Below are positions 45,506 to 56,626 of a DNA stretch of 64,000 nucleotides, one piece after another. A program made the position numbers and the translations under genes. The DNA is taken from positions 2,294,001 to 2,358,000 of the forward strand of contig CP126197.1 in assembly GCA_030272155.1 (NCBI GenBank). Reading direction: 5' to 3'. The notes beneath the pieces are model-generated. The model did not search any database. It saw nothing but the letters and a program-made list of their open reading frames with translations, and was not told the DNA's origin. Source of the stretch: Tetradesmus obliquus (Eukaryota > Chlorophyta > Chlorophyceae > Sphaeropleales > Scenedesmaceae). How positions within the stretch are numbered: position 1 is the stretch's first letter; every line of letters begins with the position of its first letter.

Positions 45506-48500
45506 ATGGTGACTGGAAGCGACTGTGTCCGGGCATGCCAGGCAGTCATCGCCGTCTGCGCGGTGCTGTTCCTGTGCCATGAAATCATACTCAACATCTG
45601 GCCTCCATACGATGCGGTAAGGCTGTCAACCTCAACACGCGCAGACAGGACCGGCAGGGATTGTGCTGTTGTTAGTCAAGCTGCCAGTAAACCGACTTCA
45701 TTCTGCAGGTCCCTGGCGTCGCTCAGTCATCAAAAAGCCTCAACTCAACTGCGTTCTTTGACGGAACACAGCTGCGCCTGGAGGATCCAGCATGGTCAGC
45801 ATGCTATGTGCTGCAGCAACCTTGGGCTGCAGTGCTCAGGGCAAACAGCAGCATGAGCAGCAACGCCATGATGGGCTGTCCCTTGGCACCACAAGGAGTG
45901 GGGCCTGCTTCACTGGGGTCTTGTGTGAGCCACAGTTGCAGCGGCTGCAACACCCTGGTGTGTGACACATGCCATGAAGCTTCGCACCGTCACTCTATGC
46001 TGGATTACAGTAGCAGTGCACAGCGTCTGCTTGCTCCCAGCAACGCTAGCCGTTTCACTGAAATGAGCAGTGACACTCTCAGTGATAGTATATCTGCTGC
46101 TGAAGCAGTTGTCCAAGGCGATGATGATACCTCACCAGCTGTGGAGGGTGCCGGACTTGCAGCAGCTGCATCAAACATAGGAGTGGCAGCACCACCAGCT
46201 ACAAACCTAGAAGCAGATGCAGTGGCAGCAGGCACCAAAGCACTGCTGACACCTGCAGAGGTGGACCAGAGTACAGCAGATTCTGGTGCTTTTGGCGACG
46301 CCAGTGCTTGCACTGGAGACGGATGCTCGGCAGCAGAAAGCCGTGAAATGGACGTGCACACCAGTCATGCTGAAGTGGCAGCACAGCCAGAAGCGCTGCA
46401 GCCTCTGGGGTCGGAGCTGCAGCCAGCAGCAGCAGCAGGTGTTGACGTGGCAGATAGCCCTGCGTCCGAGGCAGGGTCAGCAGCAGCAGCAGCACTGAAA
46501 CTAGCCGACGACACACAGCAAGCTGCTGATGAGACATCACCAGATGTGGCTGAAGCTGCTGAGGCTGCTGTGCAAGCTGCAGCTTTGGCGTCTCCGGCTG
46601 CTGACAGCCCTGCAGCAGTGGAGTCAGGGTCAGCCACAGCCCCTGAGCAGGAGCTTGAGGAAGCCCTGCTGGCAGATGTGTCACAGCAGCAGCAGCAGCA
46701 GCAGGCAGGCTGGGAGGCACCTGAGCTGTGTGACCTTGCTGGCGGCTGCATGTCTGATGTGCAGCAGCAGGTTGCGCAGCTGGTGCCAGCGGGCCCTGCA
46801 CGCGCTGCGGTAGAGGCCGCTGCAATGACAGCAGCAGCAGCAACAGCAGTGCAAGTAGAAGCACCTGTGCCGCCTGTGTGGCCGGCTGGCGTGTACCTCA
46901 CCCCGCAGATGGCTCAGCTGCTGAACGAGCAGGGTGAGTTGCAGCAGCTGGTGCTGGCACTAGATGCACCACAGCACGCATTGCAGCGGTGACTCCTCTT
47001 GCATTGCAGGCAACCTCTCTGCCTCTTTCGGTTTTCAAGCAGTGGCTGCTGCGTCACATGCATAAATTTGTCGCTCGAACACAATTCATGCTGCTGCTGC
47101 TGCTGCTTGCAGGCCTATGGCTGCTGCTAGCAGCGCTTGCCGCAGGGTGTGCGCTGCACGTTGTCGCTAGCTGGCTGCTGAACTTGGTGGCAAGCAAGGT
47201 GAGGTAGACTTGAAGCAGTGCCTGCCTTTTATTGAAGTTGCCTTGGCCTTGCCTGCCAGCCCTGACTGTTAGTGCACACAATTTGGCAGCCCGTGTTGAC
47301 ACAGCCACCCTGTGTGCGTTCGCTTTGCTGCACGATGCAACTTTCTGCTTGCTTGCACTGGTTCTTGAAGTCCACTATGCTGTTGTTGCTGCTGAGGCCT
47401 GTGCTTTTACCTCTTCCTGCAGGTGCCACCAGGGCTGCTGCCGCTGACAGCGCGCAGAGACCCTCGTAAGATTGACGCATACTTCACACTGCGCCGCATG
47501 TCCAGCCAGCAGCACATGTGGTTCAGGCTGTTGGGCGTTGCCGGGGCAGCAGTAGCAGTGGCTGACAAATCAGAACAGGCAAAAGCAGCAGCAGCTGCAA
47601 GGGCTGCTGGCGCAGCCCGCTTCGCGCGGCGGTATGTGCGCAACCGGCTGCAGCGGCAGCAGGATGCGCATGATGCAGCGCTGCAGCAGCTGCTGCAGCA
47701 GGCAAAGCAGGATTCACAGCAGCTGCTGCAGGAGCAGGCGCAGCAGCATGCTGAGCAGCAGGCGCTGCTGCAGCAAGAGCTGGAGGCGGTACAGAAGCTG
47801 CGGGACGAGCAGCAGGGGCAGATCAGGGACCTGCTGGCAAGGGAGAAGGAGCTGGTGACAGACGCGAGGGCCAAGGCAGATGTGCTGGCAGAGCAGCGCG
47901 CAAATGTGAACAGCTTGGAGAAGCAGCTAGTGGAGGTGAAGAGTGAGAAGGCCAGCTTGAGCCATGAGCTGCGTGAGGCGCGGGAGCTGCTGGCCAAGGA
48001 GCGCGGCAGGGTGGAGGTGATGATGCATGAGGAGAAGCAGGTGAGCGCTGGTGATGCGTGCATTGCGGCTGGTGCCGCTGCTGTGGTGCTGCCGTGCTGT
48101 TGTGCGTGGAAGTCATTATTGCTGAGGGCAAACTTGCATGGCGCAGTGGTCTATGTGCAGACCTCTCAGTCTGTCTGGTTGCAGGATTGCCTTGTTTGTG
48201 CTTACGGCCCCGCGCAATGCCATTTTGCTATTTGTCATCCGACAACCGTGCATGCATGTTGCTCATGACAACTGCCTGCTCCTGTCTCTGCTGTGTGCTG
48301 CTTGCAGGTCAAGGGCCAGGCGCAGACTGTGAGCACTAAGGTGGATGTGCTGCAGCAGCAGCTCAGTGAGGCGCGCAGCAGCAATGCGCAGTTCAGCAGT
48401 GACCTGCAGCACCTGCAGGCAACACATGCAGCAGCAGAGGCAAGCATCGCAGAGCTGCGGCAGGAGAGGATTGCCTTGCAGGAGAAGGGCGAGCAGCTGC

Positions 48501-51500
48501 AGCAGCAGCTGTCTGCCAGCAAGGAGCAGCTGGGCGAGGCACGTGCTGCCAATGCAGACTACTCTAGCAAGCTGCAGCAGCTGGAAGACCGCAGCCAGGG
48601 GCAGCAAGAGCAGCTGGTGACACTGCAGGCATGCAACGGTGACCTGTCGTCGCAGCTGCAGCAGCTGCGGGGACTGCACACAGCAGCAGAGGCAAGCATT
48701 GCGCAGCTGCAGTCCAAGCTGACTGCTTCAGATGCGCAGGTGGCAGACAGCCGGGCGAGCATCGCTGAGCTGCAGGTGCACCTGCGGCAGTCTGAGGAGC
48801 GGACAGCAGATCTGCGGGCTGACCTGGCAGCTTCAAACAGCAGCGCTGCACAGCTGCGCAGCGACCTGCAGCACCTGCAGACCACGCATGCGGCAGCAGA
48901 AGCAAGCATTGCTGAGCTGCGGCAGGAGAAGGCGGAGTTTGCAGCGAAGGCAGACGGCCTGCAGCAGCAGCTGACAGCAACAACTGCCGAGAAGGCTGAG
49001 CTGCAGAGCCAGCAAGCTACCACGCTGGCCCAGCTGCAGCAGCACCAGGAGGCTAATCAGACATTGCAGGAGCAGCTGGCAGCAGCCAAGGCGAAGAGCA
49101 AGCAGCAGAGCAGCGAGCTGGCGTCGCTGAAGCAGCAGCTGCAGCATGAGCAGCAGGAGCTTGCGCACTCGCAGGATGCCGTTGCGCAGCTGACGGCGGC
49201 TAGGCAGCAGCTGCAGCAGGAGGTGCAGGAGCAGCAGGCGCAGCTGGCAGCGCATGAGAGCACTGTGCAGCAGCTGACCAGCAGCTTGCAGCAGGAGCAG
49301 GCCACGCTGGCAGATGTGGTGAAGCAACACAAGGTGGGCTTGCGGCAGCATGACATGCTGCTACTGTATAGAGGAGAACCGCCACAAGTCCGACTTATTC
49401 TGGGGTGCAGCTTGTCAAGCTGGTTCATGTGTATCTTCTGCATCATGCATATGGACATGGCAGCGTTGTGTGGTGTCGCCAGCCGTGGTCTGCCCTGCAC
49501 TGTGCGACTGTACATGTGATGGATTGCGCGCAGCGTGTCGCACAGCGAGGCGTGTGTGGCAAGCACACGTCCACCATCGTGCGCAGCATATGGTGCTGCC
49601 AGCGTAGTGCCTGCTTTGCCCTGCCTGACATGGCTAACTCATCCTGCTGTGCCGCTGGCCCTGTGCTTGCGTTGTGGCTGCATTGTTGGCGCTGCAGGTG
49701 CTTACCTCCACAAATGGTGGACAAGTGTGAGCTGCCAAACCTGTTCAGCGCTGTGTGGCGGCTGACTTACGCGGTTGTGGTGCTGGTCCTCTGGCTGCTG
49801 TTGTGGCTGCATGATTGGCGCTGCAGGTGCTCACCTCCACGCACGGTAAACAAGTGTGAGCTGCCAAACCTGTTCAGCGCTGTGTGGCGGCCGACGTACA
49901 CTGTTGCGTTGCTGGTCCTGTGGCTGCTGTTGTTGCTGCAGGTGCTGACGTCTACGCACGAGGAGGTGGTAGACAGGTGTGAGCTGCTGGACCTATTCAG
50001 CGCTTCGAGATGGCTGACTTACGCTGCTGTGCTGCTGGTCCTGTGGCTGCTGCTGTGGCTGCATGATTGGCGCTGCAGGTGCTCACCTCCACGCACGAGG
50101 AGGTGGTGGACAGGTGTGAGCTGCTGGACCAGCACCTCATGGAGAGCACGCAGCTGCTGGAGGAGCGCGAGGCCATGCTGCAGGAGCTGCAGGCGGAGAA
50201 GGCGGTGAGGCGCTGGCTCGGCTGGCTGTGTGTTGTAGCTGTTGCTGTTTTTTTTTTGTGGTAGGGGTTCGCCTGGTGGTGTCCAGGTTCAACAGCACCC
50301 TGCTCAGCGTACAGGGACTGAACCTTGTTGAGTGCAACACGCAATAAGGCAGCAAGCAGCAGCACTGCCTGTGCCCGCCGCACAGTTAATCCCAAGTTGT
50401 GGCTGCGTGTTGGGCAGCGCAGAGGGCTGCGTGATGGGCAGCGTAGAGGGCTGCGTGTTGGGCAGCGCGGAGGGCTGCGTGATGGGCAGCGCAAAGGCCC
50501 GGCCGCTGCAGCAACCACCAGCAGGCGCTACTTGTAAGTGACCAATCGTTCAGTGTTCACTCAGCATTGGCCTCTTACCAAGCAGCTGTGTTGCGGCCGT
50601 GTGATGCCATGCCATGCCATGGCCACACAGGATCTGGGCCACCACATGACGGCCCTCAAAGCCAACCTGGCCAGCAGGGGTACCATGCTGCTTGTACATG
50701 ACCAACCGTGACTGAACATTTGATCAAGCGGCTGTCTTGCTGTGTTCCGCTGCCCTGCAGGACCTGGAGCGCCACGTGACTGCGCTCAAGGCCAACCTGG
50801 CCAGCAAGGGCGCCACGCTACTCTACATTGTACTCAAGCAATTGTCAGTGCCCACTGTCACTAATATCTGTTTGTAACCCGCCGGCTTACTTGCGGTCGT
50901 GCACTTTCGCCCTGCAGGACCTGGAGCGCCACGTGACTGCGCTCAAGGCCAACCTGGCCAGCAAGGGCGCCACGCTGCTCTACATTGTACTCAAGCATTG
51001 TCAGTGCCCACTGTCACTAATAACTGTTTGTAACCCGCCGGCTTACTTGCGGTCGTGCACTTTCGCCCTGCAGGATCTGGAGCGCCAGGTGACGGCGCTG
51101 AAGGCCAACCTGGCCAGCAAGGGCGCCACGCTGCGCGAGGCGCAGGACAGCCTGAGCGAGACGGAGGGCAAGCTGCACGAGGAGTACGACAAGAACAGCG
51201 AGCTGAGCCGCGAGAACATGGGCCTGGCGGCGCAGCTGGAGCGGCTGCAGGAGGAGCTGCGCCAGAGCGACAAGGTGAAGAGGGGATGTGGTCGGTGTGT
51301 AAGCGCGACAGCACATGTTGTGGGGTGTGTGCGCGCGGCAGCATGGCCTGCAACCGGTGGTTTGCGGCAGCTAGCTGCGTGATGACGCGGCTGCGCCAGA
51401 GCGACAAGGTGGGGTGTGGCCGGTGTGTGTTGCGGGGTGTGTAAGCGCGACAGCATGACCTGCAGAGGGAGATGCGCAGAAGGTTGTGTCATGACGCGGC

Positions 51501-54500
51501 TGCAGGAGGAGCTGCGCCAGAGCGACAAGGTGCGGTGTAATGCTGTTTGCATGCGTGCAGTTGGGGATGTGGCTTGTGCGTGTGTTTTTGGGTTGTCTGA
51601 GCAACAGTGTGCCCTGCCTGCGTAGCTGCACACCTTGCTTGCTTTGCTTTGCTGCACAAAAGTTCTCTATGATATGCTGGGCAAAACAAAGCGGCAGGCA
51701 TTTCCTCATATTTGCTGCTGCTGTGTCCTGCTGCGTGTCGCTGCAGTTCCTGGAGGAGGTGCAAGCCTCGCGTGAAGTGCTGGCGGAGGAGCTGGCCGAG
51801 CTGCTGGAGGCGCACACGCGGCTGGAGCAGGAGGCCGGCGACATGCACGCGCGCACAGAGGGGCTGCTGGCACAGAATCTGGACAGCCTGGTGGAGCTGG
51901 GCGGGCAGCTCACGGCAGCAAAGGTGGGCGGCTTTGCTGTCTTGTGCTTGTGCTTGCGTCATGGTGTCCGGATGGAGGGGCTGCTGGCGCAGAACTTGGG
52001 CACAGCCTGGTGGAACTGGGCGGGCAGCTCACCGCGGCACAGGTGGGCAAATGTCAGGTTGTGCTTGCATGGCGCTGGGCAGTGTATGCTTGGTGCACAG
52101 TTGGCTGAGCGCAGCAAGCTTCACACTGCGTTTGCTGTTCAGGGACAAGTCGGTGCTACGCGCACGCAGCAGCAACTCAGCTCTACGCCGCGCTCTGCGC
52201 ACACTGTGATAGTTATAAATGTGCGCTCTGCCGCAGGCCGGGCTGGCTGCGGTGCCTGCTGAGCGCAATGAGCTGGCCAAGGAGCTGTAATGTGGACAAC
52301 GCCATTCCAAAGTGTGTCTGTCCACCGCACTGCCTTCTGCCTGATTTGGTTCGTACTGCCGCAGGCTGGGCTGGCTGCGGTGACCACTGAGCGCGACGAG
52401 CTGGCCAAGAAGCTGTACTGTGTTGGTGAAATTGGGAAAGCAATACATACCTAGCCTCACCACAACCTGTCCTTGATTGATCGTACTGCTGCAGGCGGGC
52501 CTTGCTGCGGTCACCACTGAGCGCGACGAGCTGGCCAAGAAGCTGTACTGGGCGGAGGTGGCGCGCGACCAGCACGGCGCAGCCAAGGCGCTGGCCACGC
52601 AGGACGCCATCGCGGCGCGGCAGGCGCTGACAGAGGAAAAGCTGCTGCGGCGGTGCGTGTGCTGCTCCGCTAATGCGGACGTTGAGGGCGTTTTGTGTGT
52701 GCGGCGAGGTCCTGGGCTGCTTGCAGTACTGGTACCATGGCATAGCACGCTGTGCTGCTGCCGGCAGTCCTGTAGTAAGGGTACGAAGCATGCACTCTGC
52801 CTTGGGCTGGCTTGCACTGACGTGATGTGTCGTGCTGCCTGCCTGTGTGTTGTGATTCGTGTGCAGGCAAGCAACACCCAGCCCTGGTGGGGCAGCAAGC
52901 GGCAAGGAGGGCGCTGCAGCAGATGGCAAGGACGGCAGCAGCACGCCATCCGCCGGGGATGCGCAGCGGCAGCTGCTGCGCAACAACAGCAGCACCAGCA
53001 GCAAGGGCAAGTGGTGAGTGCTGGCTGCCAGCAGAGATGTACTTGTGAAACAAAGCGCACTACCATGAGACGGTTGCTTTGTAGATGGCTACCACTTTGG
53101 ATGGCTAGTTGTGCTGCCAGCTGGTGTGCCGCAGCGGCTGCGCATGCAGCACTGCAGCACCCGGCAGACCTGTTATACTTGGCAGTATAGCCCAGCAGCA
53201 GCAGTGGCAATGTGGGCAGTGCATCTGACCAGCAGACTGTTGTGCAAAATCGCATCATAACTTTCATTCTCATGCCGTATGTCCTGCTGCAGGCCATCTG
53301 TTGTGGCTGGCTACCTGCACCAGAACATTGCTGACCGCCCTCCACGCACCTCAAGCACCAACAACAGCCCACGCAGCCCCACTGCCTCAGCAGCCAGCCC
53401 CACTGCAGCAGCAGCTGCAGGCAGCTTGAGCCCTCTGGGCTATGCCAGCAAGTCCAGCTCTGCACCCTGCACCCCGCGCAGCGCTGCAGCAGAGGCACAG
53501 GAGGCAGCAATCAGCGCCGCAATCAGCCCTGCGGTGCCATCGTCGCCACAGCAGCAGCAGCAGCTCGGGAAGGGTCAGAGCATCGCAGCAGCAGCGGCGG
53601 CTGCAGCGACGCCCTCAGAAGCAGTGGCAGCGGCGTTTGAGGCTGCAGCGGCAGCTGGCGAAGCAGTGCCAGGCAGCAGCAGCAGCAGCGGCAGCGCGCT
53701 AAGGAAGTCAGCAAGCCTGCCTGCTCTGAGGACAAGGGCTCTGGAGCAGCAGCTGGCCGTGGTGCAGCAGCAGCAGCAGCGAGATGATTTCGCCAGCCGG
53801 TCAGCGCAAGCTGGACAGCAGCAGCAGCAGGGTGGCGCTGACGTGGCTGCTGCTGAGGAGGGCTTGCGGCGCAACTTCAGCGCTGGACCTCTGGCTACTG
53901 GATCCCCGGCAGCTGCAGCAGCAGCAGCTGCAGCAGCAGCTGCTGCTAAGGGCTTGCAGCAGCAGCAGCAGAGTTCTGCCGGCACGGCGGGGAGCCCACC
54001 GCGCAAGGCTCAGCAAGCACAGGCAACTCAGCAGCAGCAGCAGCAGCAGGGCAGTCCTCAGCGGGAGCCGCCCCTGGAGTCGTCACAATCGCCCAGCATC
54101 CGCAGCAGCGGCAGCAAAACTGGCCGCAGCGACCGCAGGCCGCTGGCGCTGTCACCAGTGCCCTTTGATGTGAACTGCAGCTCAGACCTCAACTCGTCAC
54201 TGGCAGCAGGCAGCACACCGCGCTCTGCTACGAGCAAGGATGTCACTTCTGCTGCTGCTCCTCGTGATGGTGATGGCGATGGCGCGGGCCTCATGCTGGA
54301 GAGCAGTGCTGCTGATTTGGCGGTGGCTCATGATCAGCAGCAGCTGCTGCCCGCCACACCAGTCGCAGCATCGGCCAAGCATCCTGCAGCTGCGGCGCAA
54401 GCAGCAGCAGCAGATGAACAAGGCCCTGCGCAAGAGCAGGATGTGTTCTTCACCCCTCTGCTGCCTCAGCTAGGCAGCAGAGACAGCCCCTGGTCAAGCT

Positions 54501-56626
54501 GCGGCTCCAACAGCCCTGCACCTGCTGCAGCAGCTGCTGCTGCTGCTGCTATGGAGGCAGAAGGCAGTGGCGCCAGCACGCCGAGGCTGCAAGGCAGCGG
54601 CACGCCGGCTGCTGCTGCTGCCGCTACGCCGTACTTCACACCGAGGCCTGCAGGCAGTGGCAGCAGTAATGCAGCAGGAAGTCTGGCAGCAGCAGCAGCA
54701 GGGTCTGGCAGCAGTGCAGCTTCCTCGCCTGGGCCGAGTGTGCGCAGCTTCCGTGGCACACACAGTGACCTAGCAGATGATGAGGCAGATGTGCTGTATG
54801 GCAGCATCACTGAATCGGAGTTTGCACGGATGAGCATGCCGCGGCCAGCCTCGCCAGGCGCAGCAGCAATGATGGGTGCTAGCGTGGCAGACAGCGGCGG
54901 CAGCATCCTGGCGGGCGGCAGCAGCAGCGCCGTGCGGCAGCAGCAGCAGCGGCACCGGCAGCCGCAGGGCGCATTGGCAGCGCAGGCAGCAGCAGTGGCG
55001 GCCAGGCGCAGCGGAGGTGCAGGTGCTTTGCAGCCGCCTGCAGCAGCAGCAGCAGCAGCCTCTGAAGCAGCACCAGAACTGCAGAAACTGCAGGCACAGC
55101 AGCAGCAGCAGAAGCTGAGCAAGAATCAGAAGAAGAAACAGCGCATGCGGCAGAAGAAGCAGGCAACAGCCACGCTGCAGCAGCAGGCTAGCCTTGACAT
55201 ATGCAGCAGCCACGAGCATGGCATGTACTCAAGTGTTGACGCCTCTGTTGACAGCAGCATTGCAGCTGCGGCCCCGCAGCAGCAGCAGCAGCAGCACCTG
55301 CAGGACAGCTGGCTGCTGCAGGAGCCCTCTCAGGAGGACTCGTTTGTTGTTCACGATGAAAGGGTTCCTGCAGCTGGGCTTGACGTTAGTGTTCACGGCG
55401 GGAACTATGACTCGCTGTCTCTGCTGGAGGCTGAAGAGAGCAGGGAAGATGTGCCTGGCACACGCGACCTGCTGGACAGCCCACCCAAGGGCATGATGCT
55501 CATGGCTGCAGCAGGCCTGGCTGCTGCTGCTGCTGCATCCAGCGGCAGCTCTGCCGGCACCAGCGGCAGGTACAGCAGCAGCCCGATGCGGCCACGACCT
55601 GCTGCAGCAGCAGCAACTAGCCCGCTGTCATCCAGCCCTGCGGCGGCTGGAGCGCCTCTCAGCCCTGGTGCTGTGGCCTCAGCGCAGCAGCAGCAGCAGC
55701 AGCAGGTGCGGCTGCCTGGTGTGGCAGCGGTTGCCAGCCGGCTGGGCAGCAGCAGCCCTCGTGCTACTGCCAGCCCGCGCTTTGGCAGCCCCACCCGCAG
55801 CAGCTGCTCCAGCATCAAGAACTTGGTGCAGGCGCAGCAGAGCAGGCTACGGGATGCAGCGGCAGGCGGCGCGCTGCGCAGCAGCGGCAGTGGCAGCTAC
55901 GGCAGCGCGAGCGGCAGCCCGCAGCGCTTCCGAGCAAAGCATGCTGCTGTCGGCTCGCCAGGCGGCAGCCCGGATGGTGCTGCTGCAGGTCTGGCTGTGA
56001 GCAGCAGCGGTGAGGTGCTGAGTCCGCTCAAGATTTTGAATGCTGGCAGTGGCAGCTTCTCAGCCGGCCAGGGCGACAGCAGCAGGCAGCGTGCATCGGA
56101 CCAAGGCCTGCCTGGCTGGGGCAGCAGCAGCGGCAGCGTGGCTGGCGCTGGGGGTGGCAGTGATGCTGTTGCTACGGCTGACGCTGCAGCTGCGCTGTTG
56201 AGTGGCGGCGGGTACGGCGGCAGGCGCAGGGCGCGGTGGGATAGCCAGCCAGGGCTAGGTGCAGCAGCTGGTACTATTGCTGGGGAGGTGGATGAGACTG
56301 TCGGGGCCAGCAGCAGCAGCGAGCAGGGTGGGGTGCTGCGGGGCTCTGCTGAGCGGGCGCTGTACCGGAGCAGCGTGCAGTGGCGTGCGCTGTCTGACTC
56401 GCTGGCTGCTGCTTCGGAGCCGCTGCCGGCAGTGTCTGGCGGCAGCGCTGTCATGAGCCCGGGCAGCAGCCGACTGGTGGCAGCGGTGGCTGCTGCTGCT
56501 GCTGCTGCCGCTGCGGCTGTGGGCAGCGGCGCTGGGGCTGTTGAGGGAGATGGACTGCTGCTGGCAGTGGATCTGGCTACAAGTCAGGAGTGGAAGGTGG
56601 CAGAGAACCTGCTGTACTTTGATTGA
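45506..56626 (+). CDS. Large membrane-anchored coiled-coil protein, unknown function
   Basis: Not recognised as a known family. Eleven exons: 45506-45616, 45709-46933, 47113-47198, 47423-48040, 48308-49333, 50079-50204, 51074-51274, 51747-51923, 52495-52652, 52867-53013 and 53293-56626. Every phase closes, giving 2,402 residues. Residues 1-37 hold a hydrophobic anchor (AVIAVCAVLFLCHEIIL). Residues 38-445 are Ala/Glu/Ser-rich with a Cys/His cluster (CVSHSCSGCNTLVCDTCHEA). Residues 446-474 form a clear membrane segment (LWLLLAALAAGCALHVVASW). From about 500 to 1242 there is long heptad coiled coil rich in Q, E, L and A, with an internally repeated HAAAEASIAELRQE unit. Residues 1293-2402 are a low-complexity Ser/Ala/Gln/Gly tail containing basic KKKQRMRQKK and many SP sites. 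A tethering or scaffold role is possible but only a guess. Exons 6-9 have upstream or downstream partial copies. Confidence 0.75.
49690..50078 (+). repeat. Three tandem copies of coiled-coil exon 6 start with intron end
   Basis: Units of about 125 bases carry GTCCTGTGGCTGCTG, GCTGCAG and then the exon start VLTSTHEEVVDRCELLD in changed forms (about 49697-49760, 49828-49890, 49940-50010). The true exon starts at 50079. Each earlier copy continues as NLFSAVWR-like sequence and not as QHLMES. Confidence 0.85.
50401..50500 (+). repeat. 24-bp minisatellite, four units
   Basis: Four units of the GGCTGCGTGATGGGCAGCG type follow one another with alternating GTGTTG and GTGATG versions. It lies in the intron after exon 6. 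Confidence 0.85.
50615..51073 (+). repeat. Three tandem copies of coiled-coil exon 7 start with acceptor
   Basis: DLERHVTALKANLASKGATL is coded at 50761 and 50919 in almost identical 155-base units, and in older form at about 50630 (DLGHHMTALKANLASRG). The true exon at 51074 reads DLERQVTALKANLASKGATL and continues. All have CTGCAG acceptors in phase 0. Confidence 0.9.
51380..51540 (+). repeat. Two copies of coiled-coil exon 7 end with donor
   Basis: The exon end LQEELRQSDK with its GT donor recurs at about 51386-51412 (RLRQSDK) and 51491-51535 (RLQEELRQSDK), each preceded by ATGACGCGGCTG. Confidence 0.88.
51965..52045 (+). repeat. Copy of coiled-coil exon 8 end with donor
   Basis: GGGGCTGCTGGCGCAGAA and following bases match the EGLLAQNLDSLVELGGQLTA-coding end of exon 8, with a one-base difference that shifts the frame. 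A CAGGTGGG donor is kept. Confidence 0.85.
52230..52425 (+). repeat. Two copies of coiled-coil exon 9 start with acceptor
   Basis: AGLAAVTTERDELAKKLYWA of the true exon at 52495 is preceded by AGLAAVPAERNELAKEL plus a stop (about 52236-52290) and AGLAAVTTERDELAKKLYC (about 52366-52423), both with CTGCCGCAG-type acceptors. Confidence 0.88.

Noticed and set aside
45808..46992. Plus-strand frame starting at Met 45808 as a separate single-exon gene
   Set aside because: The frame is open further upstream to an acceptor at 45708, and a first exon with a hydrophobic anchor joins in phase.
54466..55122. Long minus-strand frames opposite the coiled-coil gene (also 46199-46901 and 52029-53510)
   Set aside because: They are shadows of CAG-rich coding on the plus strand, giving Cys/Leu/Ala runs and no motifs.
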